From Brachypodius melanocephalos (taxonomy: Eukaryota; Chordata; Aves; Passeriformes; Pycnonotidae): a DNA stretch of 64,000 nt. The notes beneath the pieces were generated by a model. It was given only the letters and a program-made list of their open reading frames with translations. It did not search any database and was not told the DNA's origin. Made by a program: the position numbers and the translations under genes. Every line of letters starts with the position of its first letter. Position 1 is the stretch's first letter. This document shows, one piece after another, positions 38,613 through 51,880 of the stretch. The DNA lies in contig VZSR01000520.1 of the NCBI GenBank assembly GCA_013398615.1, positions 32,154,496 to 32,218,495 on the forward strand, in the 5' to 3' direction.

Positions 38613-41600
38613 ATACAAATAAATGGTTTTGATGTTTAGATGTTCTAAGAAAAATATGCCTCATTAATAAAAATATATGAAAAATAAATTTTGCTCATAT
38701 TTCTGTTGGCAATCTTTTCTTTCTTTTTTCTTGGGTATAAAGAAGTCCATTAACCTGTTCTTTAATGTATTGCCTAGAAATCTATTTTGTCAAAAGATAA
38801 AAGGATGAATGTTAGCCGAGAGAGACAATACAGTTGGATTTTCTTGGCAGAAATAATTCTTTCACATGTCATCATTCATTACTGGCATTTTCCACTACAG
38901 CTGCAAAATAGCAGTATTTCACTGGTTAATTTTGTGTCCCTCTTATAGTTATGAATTTTTCTTGTTTTGTCAAATAAGCTTTGAGGTTAAAGATAATGAT
39001 GCCTTGTGTGTGAATTCCTCTATGAAAGAGGGGCAAATACTTCCTTGTTTCATTTACATTCCAAGAAAGGCATTTATCAGTCCTGTCATACTTTGGTTTC
39101 ATTTAGACTATATTCTGGACTAGCATCCATTGTGCATCAAGACTCTCCATTAAAATATGATATTTACAGTGGTTGAAATACAAATAGCAAAGTCTCATAA
39201 TAAATCCAAAATTAAATGGCAGATATTATACTAAACTTAATCTGCATACTAAAAAGCATCAGTAGATTTCCTGGAAAGGTGGTCAGCCTGCTTGAATCAG
39301 TAGGCAATACTGCCTGAACAAGGGTGATTTTAATACAAAAGGCATCTATGATTAAAATGAGTTTAGTGCACAGTGAAAGTGGACTCCATAAGCTTAATTA
39401 GTCCATTTTGGTGGTGTTCCCAAGGACTGAGGCCCAGCAGATGTGCAGTGACTCGTGCCATATCTTCCATAAACCTATATCCACGTTATCATCCAAGGGA
39501 GAGAGCAGAGGTGAAGCCTCGGCTGGTGAAAGAAAGATTGTGAGATGAAGTAAAAGTAGATAAAATGTTTATTATTTATTATCACCAGCACTGCTCAAAA
39601 ATGCCATACAGGTGCTGTGGTTCTATCTACAAAAAGTAGAATTTGGAGCCGAACACATTTTCTCATATTGTCCTCCAAATGCAGCTCAGTATTGCTCTGG
39701 AGGATCATCATTCTAAATACAAATTTTTCATGCATTTCTCCATCCTGTAATTCTCTCTTTTGAGACTACCCTAGGTTCTGAACCATGAGAAGGCTAGAGA
39801 ATGTTCTTGTGCTTCTGCTGGAGTCTGAACTGAGGTCACTCCACAACCATCAGTTACTAAGAGGTTTGACTTTATCAGGAAGCATAAATTTGAGTGCAGA
39901 ATGGTGAAAGTCTTTATGCCTCATTCTCACACCCTGAGCCTCTGGATTTCAGCCTTCCTTCATGAGATAAATTATACCTTTATTATCTTATTTCCAGGTA
40001 TTTTAACCAGACCTCTTTCTTAAGATAATATTAGAGAATGTTTATGGTACTTGCTACATTAACAACACTTACAGCTTGTCAGTACTGCGGCTCTGTTTCC
40101 TCTGTGGTTCTGGTACCCAGATGTGATGTGCAGTAAACAAATGCCTCTTAGCTGTGCCCCACCTGCATGAGGGGAAGAAATAGGAATGTTCTCCATCCCC
40201 TCATTTGCCCTGATTTCCCATGAAAAGAAACTGAAAGCAGAAAAGAAGGGATCTGTGCTTCAGCAGTGGGGAAGCAGGAACACGGGATGCTGCAGGGAGT
40301 GCAGCTGCACCAGAGCATTGCTGCAGTCTTTAAGGGGCACTGCAGAGGTACCTGATAGATGTGGGCTCCTTGAGGAAACACCACCAAGGATTCATTTACA
40401 AGCTGGTGACCTTTGTGCTTAAAAGGGAGATGTTTCTAATTAGATATGATTGATTTCTGCAGTGAACTAACACGTTTTCTCAAAGACAGATTCATATCTT
40501 TTTCCTTATTCATTTTTTAGTAAATGAGATACATGTAAAGACTTTGCATTGTTTTTCTTTTTTCTTCTGAATTAGCTTCCTAATGTATTTTGTCTGCCTG
40601 CTCATACTGATTTTTGTTATCACAAATAGAAATACAGCTTCTTCTAACAATGAATATTTAAATGTAATGAATTTTTTATATCTCATAAGATTGGATCTCA
40701 ACTTGTCATAAACATGTGTAGATTATGATTAAATTTACTGACTAAATACAATCTCTGCTGTATTAAATGACACTTAAAAAGGGTGAATCCAAATCCTCCT
40801 ACAGAAAAGCAGGGTAATAAATGAATCCAAAGACAGGCTGCAACATCTGGTTTGGTTATTTGAAGGTTTCTATTCACTGTTTCATGAGGGGAGGTTTTGG
40901 CATAGTTTAAACTACACTATTTGGGGCCCTGACCCTGCTACTTTTTACAAAGGTGTGTCATCTCATTTATGACATTAGCCTGAAAGGGAATTGCAGAATT
41001 TGGATATTGGACCTGATCCAGAGGGGGATTTCTGCTGTCTAGAAAGGACTTCAAAACAAGCCTTTAGAGACACACAATGGTTTACCCTGCACAGCTGCTC
41101 CAAGAGCCAAGCAGCTGCCTGAAGGCTGTTCTGAGCTCACCTGCTCAGTACCAGAGTACCAGAGTCATGCAAAGGGACTGTAATCAGCATAGAAGGTCTT
41201 TCATCATGGAATAATTACGGCAGTACCACAATATCAAGGAGCATTTTCTATGAACCCAGACAATCTCAAGATCAGGTTAATAAATTCAGGAATGGAGGAA
41301 TCCCTCTAAAACAATGTTAGCCCTATTATAAAAATGTCACAGACATGTGACATTCACAGAATAATCCTACAGAAAGAATCAACTGTTACCCCTGGCCAGA
41401 GCAGAGTCTCTATCATCTCTCATGTATATATTTACATCCTTTGGACTTTGAACTCCTTGTAACCTTCCTGCATGACTCCCAGTGGATATGTGAGTCCAGG
41501 CAGCTTATAGGCAATGGGAGTTTGTGTGCAAGCTTCCAGATAGAAGTTTGTCTATTCTTGATGAATCATGTGTCAAGTACTATCACATTCTTGATCTGCT

Positions 41601-42035
41601 TTATATCTGCTTCTCTGCTAAGAACACTAAAAAATACTGCATCCAGACATAAGGCTTCGAAACCATAAAAAAAGTAAAAGGATTTAGGACAGTGAGTTGT
41701 GATTTTGTTGGGTTTGGATTCTTGTTTTCTTTTTGTATGACATACACAAATTTATAAATTTGTCCTTTGCATACAGAAGAGATGAAGTTTTACTGCACTC
41801 AAATTCAGAGAACAGATATCTAAGATACTTATTCTAGCTATATATAACAGCAAAAATATGTGTGCTCATTCAAATCCAGAAACAGGTTCTGTATGGCTTG
41901 GCTCAGTTAATAACAAAAAGCACAGTTCAGACAGGAACCAGCAGTGTAATGTTAATAAACTTTGATGTCTTCTTGGAATATAAAAATGCCAACTCTTTGA
42001 GACAGCGATTATGTTTGAGGGAATCACAGTCCAGG
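38613..42035. other. AT-rich non-coding sequence
   Basis: Unique sequence with short unrecognised open frames. 40150-40420 and 41050-41160 are somewhat GC-richer. No mobile element is recognised. Confidence 0.5.
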
Positions 42036-42558
42036 GGTCGTGGTTTAACCCAGCAGGCAGCTAAACACCACACAGCTGTTTGCTGGCTCTCCAGCACAGG
42101 GATATGGGAGAGAGTTGGAAAAAAGGTAGAATTTGTTGGTGGAGTTAAAAACAATAGTACAGAAGAGTAAGGAAAAATAGTAATTATGATAAAAAAATCT
42201 ACAAAACAAATGATGCACAATGCAACTCCTCACCATCCTCTGAGCAGTACCCAGCCCCTCACAGCTGACTCCTCATAGATTCATTGTTCAGCACGATGCT
42301 ATATGGCATGAAATATCCCTTAAATCAGCTGAGCTCAACCATCCTGGCTGTCTTCTCCCAGTCTCTTGAGTCCTTCCACCTTCCTTATTGGCAGGGCAGT
42401 GTGAGAAGCTGAAGAACCCTTGGCTTGGAGTAAGCACTGCACAGCACAACTAAACTATCTGCATGTTATCAACATTATTCTGTTCCTAAATTCAAAATAC
42501 AGCTCTGTACCAACTACTAGGAAGACATTAAGTCGATCCCAACCAACACCAGGGTACA
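42036..42558 (-). mobile_element. Solo endogenous retrovirus LTR
   Basis: This matches a widespread avian retroviral LTR recognised from memory. In minus-strand sense it starts TGTACCCTGG near 42558 and passes through the conserved CTTCCTAGTAGTTGGTACAG block (about 42509-42528) and a GTTGATAACATGCAGATAG stretch (about 42456-42474). It continues through CAGCTTCTCACACTGCC (about 42396-42412) and ends GGGTTAAACCACGACC at 42036. About 523 bp fits a single LTR. No gag, pol or env sequence lies on either side, so it is a solo LTR left by recombination between two LTRs. I could not see a clean target-site duplication. It probably belongs to an ERVL-like family, but the name needs a library search. 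The overlapping open frames are artefacts. Confidence 0.85.
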
Positions 42559-45500
42559 AAAAGATCCAAAAATGAAGGTATTGATGTGAATAGCTGCTTG
42601 TTATAGGACCATCTGTTATGAAAATTTAAGTCCCCAAAAAGTCTGAAATTCTCCTTCTGTAGCCATGCAGATGCAGAGATTGATAACAACTTGTGTGAGG
42701 AGAACTTTGTGTTACTGCTTCTGCTTCCTTGGAGTCTTCTTCACTGTACAAAAGAACTATTGTTTTGAGTCAAATTAACTCCAGTGGGTTTATGTAAAGG
42801 TTTTTCAAGGACAAATGACACTTCATAGAGAATTAAGAGGCTACTTAAGACATTGTTAAACATAGTCAATTAAAAAAACACCTTCACCTATTCCATTGCA
42901 TTTTACCCTTGCTACTCTTTGGATTTAGTTGTGCACTCAGAAATTCTGTATCTTTGGGCCACATGAAATAATGTCTTAATGTTTATAAAAGAGAAATAGG
43001 TAAATTTCAGTAAGGATTTAAATCAATATTGTTAATTCACAGTTTTTAATTAATTATCATATTTTTAAAAGATAAACTTTAAAAATCTAGATCTGCTTGT
43101 TTATTTCTCTTGGGTTTTGCATGCTTAGTCATCTGGTGTATAATATGTATATGTATTAAGATTTGCATCTGGTAAATAAAATGTCAAAACAAGAAAAGCT
43201 AGGATCCTCACATAATCACAGTACACTGACCATTGTGATTTTAAGAAAAGGCTTATTTTTTATGAAAATGACAATTCTTATGAAAATATTTGACAATTTT
43301 TATAAAATTCTAAGCCATTATGTCTGTATCCTTATTACATTGGTCCCAAAACATTTTTATTTCTAAACATTCATTTTAGATATTCCAACATTTTTATTTT
43401 CTTGTTTGTCTTTTGATTTTTTTTTTCATTTTGTGCTTCACTGAAGTTGAATAAGGACAAAGAAAACGTTAATGAATAGCAGGAATCCATGCTCCAAAAT
43501 CATTCAGTTTACTTTCCTTACAATCAAAAAAGTCTGAAAGTCCAAAGAGCAGAAGTAAATTGACAACCTTGATACTATTTGTTGCCTTTTAATCACTAAT
43601 TGTGACAGAGTAGGAAGTCTTCCTTTACACAGCACAGCTTTTGCCCCCGTGCCCTACAGTTGGGTAAGTAAGTGGTAAATCTTTGGCCTAATTTGCAGAC
43701 TAGTGAAAGTATATCTTTTCCTTTCTGCTTCATAAACAAACTATGCAATATTTTCCTACATATTTCAGTATAATTCATGCTTCAAATTTATACAACTGTA
43801 ACTCTTGTTCAATAAATATTCTTTAGAGCTGAAAATTTCTCATTGAATAATACACTGAATAATCCTTTTTTTCCTATACTCTGTTGCCAAAGAGCTGGAG
43901 GCGCAACAAATTGTTATTGAATGTGCTGGTTATTTGAATCAATATAAGCATCTTTATATTTGGGGGTTTTTAAATGAACAGAATAAAAACAAATGTTTGA
44001 TTATGAATGGTCAGTTAATCACCCACAATGGCTTATGAACAAATGAAGAAACAAAACCACTCCTAGAAAAATTACTAGTGCATTTGTCTATCAATAATGT
44101 TATGTAAAGCATTATTTTCCACAGTATCTGAAGATGCATGAAAGTAGCTGCTTGCATCCATTACTGCCATGACCACAGGTTCAGAACTGATAGTACTGAT
44201 ATCCTTATTACCAGCCTAATGTCTTCTTCTAATCAGTAACTCTCACTGTATTCACAAAGGAAGGCAGTGTTGCCATATTTATTTAATAGCTTTGGGCACT
44301 GATATGCTTGGTATTGACACAACTTGTTCAAAGACTCTTCTTCAATTCTTATCATGATTATTCAGTTTCCTCCTTTTGCAGCAATTTTTACGGATGCTTC
44401 CTACAAAATCAAATAATTGTGCTACAGCATTTTTCTTTAAGCTTTCCTACAACTATGATATAATATTGTGCAGAAATGCAATACTGCATGTTCACCTGCA
44501 GATTTGTCATTGCCTTGAAGAAACCAGCTACTGGAAGTGATGAAGAGCTGGGAAAATTCCAGCAAAATTTTGTCTTTGATTGCACAATGAGCAGTTAGTG
44601 GATGTTATATTTCTGGACTACAGTGCTCTTTTCTGACTCAGAGATATTTAACAAATAATTTAGTCTTGTATTTTGCTAGTCATGACTTCCACCCTTTTTA
44701 ATCTTTCATTAGGTTCTTTAAATCTCTTTAGGGTGACTCATTACTTGTATAGTCAGCTGAAGAGCAGGAAGAATCCAGTGACTACATTGCAAAGGTGAAG
44801 AAATTCAGAGTTCAGCCCAGGTCATTGTCCAGATAAAGGATCCATAGTTAACTTCTTATGTTATGGCCCTTGCCAGCTGTGCCATATAAATTGAATATTA
44901 GATCTAACCATATGCAAATTAATCATAACAAATAAGTTTAAGCACTGTAACAATATTGTGTTCTGATTGCATTTATTCAGTCATCACTGTCTTTCAGAAT
45001 TTCTTTATATATTCTCATCCCAGGTCAGACGTATTTACTACCTTGAATTTAGCACTTACAGGATGAAGAACCTGGTTTCCTTTGGTATACATACCAATGG
45101 AAACAAAGTCATCCACGATGAAGCTCAGAAGTTATTTTGTTAAGAGCTTTTTTCCAACTTGCTTTAACACAAACAGGTCAATAGATCAGACTGTTCTGTG
45201 GGGTTTTCCTTCCATAGCAGTACCTGCTCTTTCTTTCACTGTTTGGCTGAATCATTTGTCTGTACACTTCATCTGTGGAGTCACAGATTTTGGTATATGG
45301 GTTAAAATTATCTCTCATTCAGTTCTTGCTACATATGTTAACTAGATTTTCTTAATTAACTATCATTTCATTATGTTGTTTCTGTGTCCTCCACCCTAAA
45401 TAACACAAGTAAATTCCAGCAGTTACCCTGTCTTCAGTGCAGGGTTTATTTATCATCTGGTTTTCCATCATAATTTATAACCTAAAATAGCAACATTGGA

Positions 45501-48500
45501 CAGCTGCATTCTGATGGTTCCCTTACAAAGGAACGGTTTCCTAACAACAGCACTGACACAAAATGAAGAAAAGGGACTTTTCCCCAGTACATTGATTCCA
45601 ATATCATCTGTGAAAAAGAGGGTGTGATCTAGTGCAAAGTGTGGTGTGCAAACACAGAGTAGGGCTTGATCCATTTGCTTTGGTGGTTCTAACTGATACC
45701 AAGTCACAGGAGTGAAATCCCAGTCCACTCTGACTGATGAAGGAGTTATAGTACCTTTATTTCCTCTGTACAATGCTGAATTTCCATGAAAAGGAAAATT
45801 ATCTTCAGAACACTGGAGGAAGGGGCAAAAGAAAAGTCATGCATCTGGGAATGTAACCTCAGCGTGGCTCTGCTCCTGGTTAACACTGTTTGCTTTTCCA
45901 TTTCTCCTTTGTAAAACTCTGCACCAGCTCACCTCAGCTGACACTTGATCTGCTTTGTAAATGTCACCATTAAAGGTGTTCTTTGTGCTCCAGTGGGAAA
46001 AGCTCAACACTGTTAATATTTATACCAGGAAAAATGGGTGAGCATGGCTATCTTTTTCCTTTTATTTCAGCATACCTGAGTGTTCTGTGAAAGACTGCTT
46101 CAAAATGATCCAAAATGACAACTGTGGGACAAGAACAAATATGAAAAGACAATAAAACCTTTCCCCCAAAACCAAGCTGTCCTGAACACCAATATTTTAT
46201 GAAACATACATAAATAAAAATTCACCCTCAGACTGATGGCACAGCCATTAAAGCAGAGCATCCTTTTTTCAAATGTTTTTTAAATCTCCTTTTCTTTTCC
46301 TATTAGTGAAATCTGTATTTATTGCATGTTTGTCAATCAATGAGCCCATCAAAGAAAACAGGTTTTTTTAAATGCTGGGCATTTTTCTGATACTGATAAC
46401 ACTCATGACACCACCAGAAGAAGAATTGTTTTAACTACAGGACACCATTAAATTTCCTCCACTCTTGGAAGGAAATTTGTCTGTAACACAAACATTCATT
46501 CAGAAACATATCTATAAAATATGTTCACATGAATGGACTCCAAAAAGCAGGAATGCTTTACTTTGATAGGAGAGTGACAATTCACTGGCTTAGGTTTTAC
46601 AGTGCTAGAGGGAAAAGGCCTTTGAAGTATCTCTTAGACATATACACTTTGTTGTTTTCTGTCTTTCACGCACCAATGTTTTTCTTGTTGTTCAATGGTC
46701 ACATAATCAATTGATCATCACCATAACCTCATAAATGTTGCATAGTCTTACCCAAAGGCAGAGAGCCTAAAATCCATCGAAGCTGCTGTAGTTCTGCTTA
46801 ATCTCCTTCAGGTACTAGAAGCAGTCTGGCTAGTGAAGACTCCAGACCCTGCCATGTTAAATGTCCTGGTGTTTCTACACAGAGCAGCTTAGAACCGCAT
46901 GGTGACAGAGTACTTCTCCATGAGCATATAAAGTTGTCACTGCAGTCACCTGGGATGTGGTTGCATGTGTCTACATTGTCTATTTATAGGACCTCTGCAA
47001 AGCCTTGGATTAGTCCCAGGTATAAAAAATATGGAATTTATATTCTCCAACTGCTTGGTTTTCTTAAACACTTTTTATAACTCTTGAAGTGCATTTTCTC
47101 TGATATTTAATGAATATTTTCACTAAATCCATTATGATAATCACATATTTTCTAAGCTGCAAACCTTTTCCCTCTATAATTTGAACTGCAGGATTCAGAT
47201 TCAGAATCTCTTCTGTCCCACAGGGGTGAGAAAGCACTCTCAGAAATTATATCTGGAATGCAACTTTTATCATTTAGACATCTATGCTGTCAAGCCTTGC
47301 GGTTTTAAAGATGCTTTAAATTATTATCAACCATTTATTCCTTTATTTTTTATATAGTTTATGCTCTACTCATCTCACTTGTGTAACTGCCATGGTGTTA
47401 GTGCCAATAGAAGTTAGTCAGATACTGAGGCAGAGCTATGAACCTCTAAGAGTTGCAGCATAAAGCCACTATCTGTGCCCATAAAGGTGCTAAATAAAAT
47501 CAATGCACTGAGCTAAGAACTCTCAGCATAATAAAAACAGGGGAAAAGTTCTTAACCCTCCTTTTGAAGACATCCCTGCTGATTCTGTGGTTTAGAGAAG
47601 AAAAATGCTTTACATGCACACAAAGGCAAAGATCCAGGAAACAAACACAACTCCCCTCCATCTTCTGAAATCTGAGTTCCCCCCAGGGAGCAGGGGAAGC
47701 CTGCAACTCCCAGGCTCCATGGGAGGATGTGCTACCATTCCAATAGCCAGCCTCCACAAAGAGTGATAGTGTGATGTGGCTTGCTTTTCACTTTCTCAAG
47801 TCTTTTCTTCTTGCCCTTCCTTTTTCCCAGATGTTTTGAATCAGCTCTTTCCTTCCCAATTTCAAACATTTAAAGAGGAAATGCTTTCAGGTGTCTTTAA
47901 TTATACTCACTCTGTCTTTAACAGCCTGTATCGATGTCATCTGATACACTGATGTTTTCCAGGGAAAGTTTAAAGAGCTTGCAAAGATGTCAAAGATATT
48001 TATTTAAGAGTTCCTTAGAAAACACATATGAATTCATCCACATTAATTACCACTACCATTTCAAAGATGCAATTCTGCTTTTGTGAACTCAAAGCCATTG
48101 TGTGGAAAAGCATGAAAATTATTACACCGAAAACAAATCCTATTTTTTACTTTTTTGCTGGAATTTAAAAATGAGACTATAATAAGACACTTCATACTTA
48201 ATAATATCTTCATCTGCCTACTGCACAGTATTTTTTTAAATTTATATAGTATTGAAATTATTTCGGAAAATTATTGTAGATCTTAATATATATACAATGT
48301 TTGTTATCTTCAACACAACTATCATGAATTAGTCAGTATTAGGTCTCAGATCTCTTGTGAAGTAATGGAAAGGATATTTTGCTGCTTTTTTTTTTTTAAC
48401 ATATTAATGGAGATTGGTAGCACTGGTTTCAACAATTTGTGCTCACCAGGGTAAGTTTCCTACATTCAGAACCACACAAGTGAGCATCCCTGTCACTAAT

Positions 48501-49950
48501 AAGACCCATAGAAGCAAACATTTTCAGGCTTCAGCGTGGACATGAACTCTGAGTCAGAGTGCTTGATACTCTGCTCCCCTCTCCTGACACAGTCCAGTTT
48601 ACACCACACTCCCAACCCAGGACTGCACCTACCATCAAACTGCAGCCTTGCTGCTACAAATCATTCCAGGCCATGGGGACCTAGATACTTTCTTCACTCA
48701 AAATATCAAGTCAAAACCACTAACTAACTGAAGAGGTTAAGAAAATATTAACCCACAATGAATGAAACCTCAGAGACAAATTCCCCATTGCTTTCAACAG
48801 ACAGAGATTTAATGAAATTTTAACTTTCTTTCTAGTTCCCCCAAACTCCAGCTATTTTACACTATGACATTCCATCATGCATTATAATATTATTCCATCC
48901 ACTGCAGAACCCTCCTGTAGTTTAGAATTCCTCTAGAGGCTTTAGATTAAAGGTCTGTCTAAATCATGACTGAACAGTGATGGAAAGGTTTTCAGGGTTT
49001 TTTTCTCTTCTTCTTTTTTGAATATTCCGTTTTAGCATTGCTATAATGAGGCAATTCAAAGCTAATACACAATTCTGAGACTGATGATTTATTTTAACCC
49101 ATACAACAAGAGGAGATGGGAAAAGGAAAGCACTGTGATTAGAATGACAGCTTTCATGGATTAGGAGTAGAATTTGAAAAAGAAGAAGCTGTTTTATCTA
49201 TAAACTTACTTCAGCTTTATGGAGCAGAAGTTGGTCTGAAACTCAGAGAAAAAGTTTCTCAGACCTTGACCTACATAAAAAGTAAGGAATAAGTGCACAC
49301 GCAACAAATGACATACAATAGGCATATTATATTACCAAAAGAGGTACTATCAGCTAGAAAAAGAGCCTGATTTTTAAAAACTAGCTACATTGTCAGTATA
49401 TTTGGGAACTACTCAGGAGTCAGGTCAGCTAGAAAAGACAGCAGGGCACATTTAATGAACTGTGCAACACTCAGCTCAGATTGTTCCTTCTGAGACTATC
49501 AGCATTCATAAAACAGTAGCACAGCTCTTGTTCAGCCTTATGAATGGTTTTCATTAAATAAACTCAACAAAATAAAACTCTAACCTTAAAAATTCAAAAA
49601 TTACTTTTAGGTACAATATTTACCTGCAGAACTTATGAAAACTGGAAACGGTCTATACATGACTTACCTTCTTCATAATACTTTAAACAATTTTTTTCCT
49701 AATATAGTTAAAAATCATTATGTGTCCATAATGTACCTAAGTCAAGTCATTTGAACAATGTTTCATACCCCAAAATCTAACCTGGGTTTTTTTGGGTTGG
49801 TTTTTTTTTTTGTTTTGTTTTTTTTACCTCACAGACCACTGTGACTAACATTTTTAAGGCAACAAATAGTTCCATAGCTTTCTATGGGCAAAATCTTGTA
49901 TCAGTACAGGTCCTGGCAGGTTTCAAAATGGTGGAAGATTAGGATCATAC
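42559..49950. other. AT-rich non-coding sequence
   Basis: Unique sequence. Contents noted are a perfect 9-bp inverted repeat (AAATTTCCT at 46450-46458 and AGGAAATTT at 46470-46478), T-rich runs near 43418, 48387 and 49790-49826, and a GC-richer patch at about 47640-47760. No gene is recognised. Confidence 0.5.
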
Positions 49951-49954
49951 TCAA

Positions 49955-50577
49955 ATTCATGTTGAAAGGAACCTCAGGAAGTCTCTAGTCCAATTTCTTT
50001 CTTCCAAAATAGTCAGCTATAACATCACACCAGGTTGCTCGGGACTTATCCAGTCCTGTCTTGAAAACCTACAATAATGGAAGCTACACAAACTCCCTGG
50101 ACAAGTTGTGCTACTGCTTGGCTGTATTCATAGTGAAAATATTTTTTTCCTCATACATGATGTGAAGGTCTTCTGTAGCAGTGTATGCCTTTTGTTTCTA
50201 GTCCTCCCTCCATCTGCCTCGATGAACAGCATGGCTTCATCTTCACAGTAAACTCTTCCAAGGTTCTGGGTGAAGGGCTGCTGGTAGGTCTTTTCTCCTG
50301 CCTGAGTGAACTCCAGTTCCTCCTCCTCACAGGTCAGGTGCTCCAGCTCATGTCCATTTTTGTAGCTCTCTGCTCAGCGCAATCCAGTTTGTCATGTACA
50401 CCTTGTTTCAGGAGGGCATAAACCGCACACCATATCTCCATGCAGTCTGATGAGTACTGAGCAGAAGCAGATAATGATTTCTCTCTTCCTACTGTCATGA
50501 TTTTGCTGACACAGCCCAGGATCCTTCTTTACTGTGCACACTGATAGTTACAGTCTAAACTAGTTTTTAACTCACTA
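49955..50577 (-). mobile_element. CR1 LINE, 3' part (left of nested LTR)
   Basis: This is an old CR1 copy in reverse orientation. Reading the plus strand, it holds AGGAACCTCAGGAAG-CTCTAGTCCAA (3' tip region), ACCAGGTTGCTCGGGA, a decayed copy of the 3' UTR, CAGGTGCTCCAGCTCATGTC (about 50334-50353) and the ACACAGCCCAGGATCCTTC block (about 50510-50528). Order and spacing follow CR1, with many substitutions that indicate age. The element resumes at 51013 after an LTR insertion. Frames in it are broken and it encodes nothing functional. Confidence 0.85.
50573..50577 (+). repeat. Candidate target-site duplication (left copy)
   Basis: CACTA here is repeated at 51013-51017. Removing 50578-51012 plus one copy rejoins CR1 sequence in register (…TTTTTAACT-CACTA-GGTCC…). 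Confidence 0.6.
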
Positions 50578-51012
50578 TGAACTAGAACATAAACGACAGG
50601 GGAGATCAGTAGACCAAGGTACAAGTTAGCCACGCTCCCCTAAAGACCGACAGCCCTTAAGCGCAAACATGCCACCTTCCCCTTGGAAGAGTAACCCTCA
50701 TAACTTCTGCAGTCATGGCGAGCAAAATTGTTACTCCCAGGGTGCTTTGCTGTTCCGATATTAATCTGTTGTATCCCATTGGCTCTTCTCCCTTGCTCCA
50801 CCCCTGAGCCCTCAGATGATTGGCCCTGGTGTTCTACCCCGCCCCCTGCCTTTCCCATATAAATCCCTGCTCCTGGTGATTCTCTGGCTCTTGTTCTTGG
50901 AACACATTTGGGGCAGTATCTGCAATGCAAGTGCTGTCAATAAGCAGCTCTTGGATTTCCGAACAGGACCTCGTCTCCTTGCCTTTATCATCAGCTCTTT
51001 ATCAGCAGAGTG
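50578..51012 (+). mobile_element. Solo LTR nested in CR1
   Basis: This 435-bp insertion splits a CR1 element and is flanked by CACTA on both sides, a 5-bp duplication. It begins with the TG expected of a retroviral LTR, but the last bases are GTG rather than CA, so the 3' edge may be off by a few bases or mutated. Promoter-like elements appear in U3 order: two inverted CCAAT boxes (ATTGG at 50778-50782 and 50819-50823), a GC box CCCCGCCCC at 50837-50846 and a TATA box at 50858-50864. About 75 bp further on is AATAAG at 50939-50944, resembling a mutated polyadenylation signal. No internal retroviral genes are present. I do not recognise the family. Confidence 0.75.
50858..50864 (+). promoter_or_regulatory. 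LTR TATA box
   Basis: TATAAAT lies 12 bp after a GC box and about 35 bp after an inverted CCAAT box inside the LTR. The arrangement is that of a retroviral U3 promoter and points rightward. Current activity is unknown. Confidence 0.55.
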
Positions 51013-51800
51013 CACTAGGTCCTGAAGGCACTGGTCACACTCAGGGACATGCAGTGGCACGATGAACATTTTATGAGCCATGGATTAAGGGCCTTTTCAA
51101 GAAAGATCCTCCCCAGCCTATGTAGCTTCAAGGATTTCCCCCTAAATTGCACAGCTGACTTTGTCCACAAGTCTTGTGCATGTCCTTGATTCCTGCTGAC
51201 CCCTTTCCTGCAACCCACACATGTGTCCCTGGGTGGCAGTCCCATCCTTGGATGAACTGACTGCCCATAATTTGGTGTCATTTGAAAACTTTATGAACAA
51301 ACATTCTGTTAGTTCCCTCATGTCACTGATTAAGTTGTTGAATGGAACAGGTCCCAGGAGAGTCCCCAGATTATGGTACTCCATCTGTCACACACAACCA
51401 GGTTCAGTATGACCTATTAAATCTCTAACGCAAATCATTTACTTTTATACTCAGTGATTTTTCTACTCAGCCAAACCATAGCATCTCAACTTGAAAATGA
51501 GAATATTGGGGAAGACAACATCAAAAGTCCTGCAGAAGTCAAGGTAAATTGCTCTCTACCCATCCACCAACTGAGCCATTTTATCATAGAAGATAAAGAC
51601 ATTTGTTAAGCATTGTTATCATTTAACTTGATAAATACATCCTGACAGTTCCCAAAGACTTCTTCTTCATGTACCCAAAACCATGTTCCAAAAGAACTCA
51701 GTCTGTGAATTTTGCAAGGACTGGAGTGATTTCTGAATGATTAAATCTGGCGGATAACAGACGACACTTTTAAATATCAAAACATTGTTTTTTGCCTTAT
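51013..51800 (-). mobile_element. CR1 LINE, ORF2 3' part (right of nested LTR)
   Basis: Continuation of the CR1 element interrupted by the LTR. Plus-strand landmarks are CCCCAGCCTATGTAGC (about 51110-51125), TTTGGTGTCATTTGAAAACT (51272-51291), TTGAATGGAACAGGTCCCAG (51338-51357), TCAAAAGTCCTGCAGAAGTC (about 51521-51540) and ATCATAGAAGATAAAG (about 51583-51598). These correspond, in reverse, to the reverse-transcriptase coding region of CR1. Similarity fades after about 51750 and may continue to about 51880. Frames are broken by many mutations. Confidence 0.8.
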
Positions 51801-51880
51801 ATCTTTATCACGCGATGTCACCCTTGTTTAGAAAAAGTGCCTTCTCTAAGTAGTTCACGAGGATATTTGATAGATATTTT

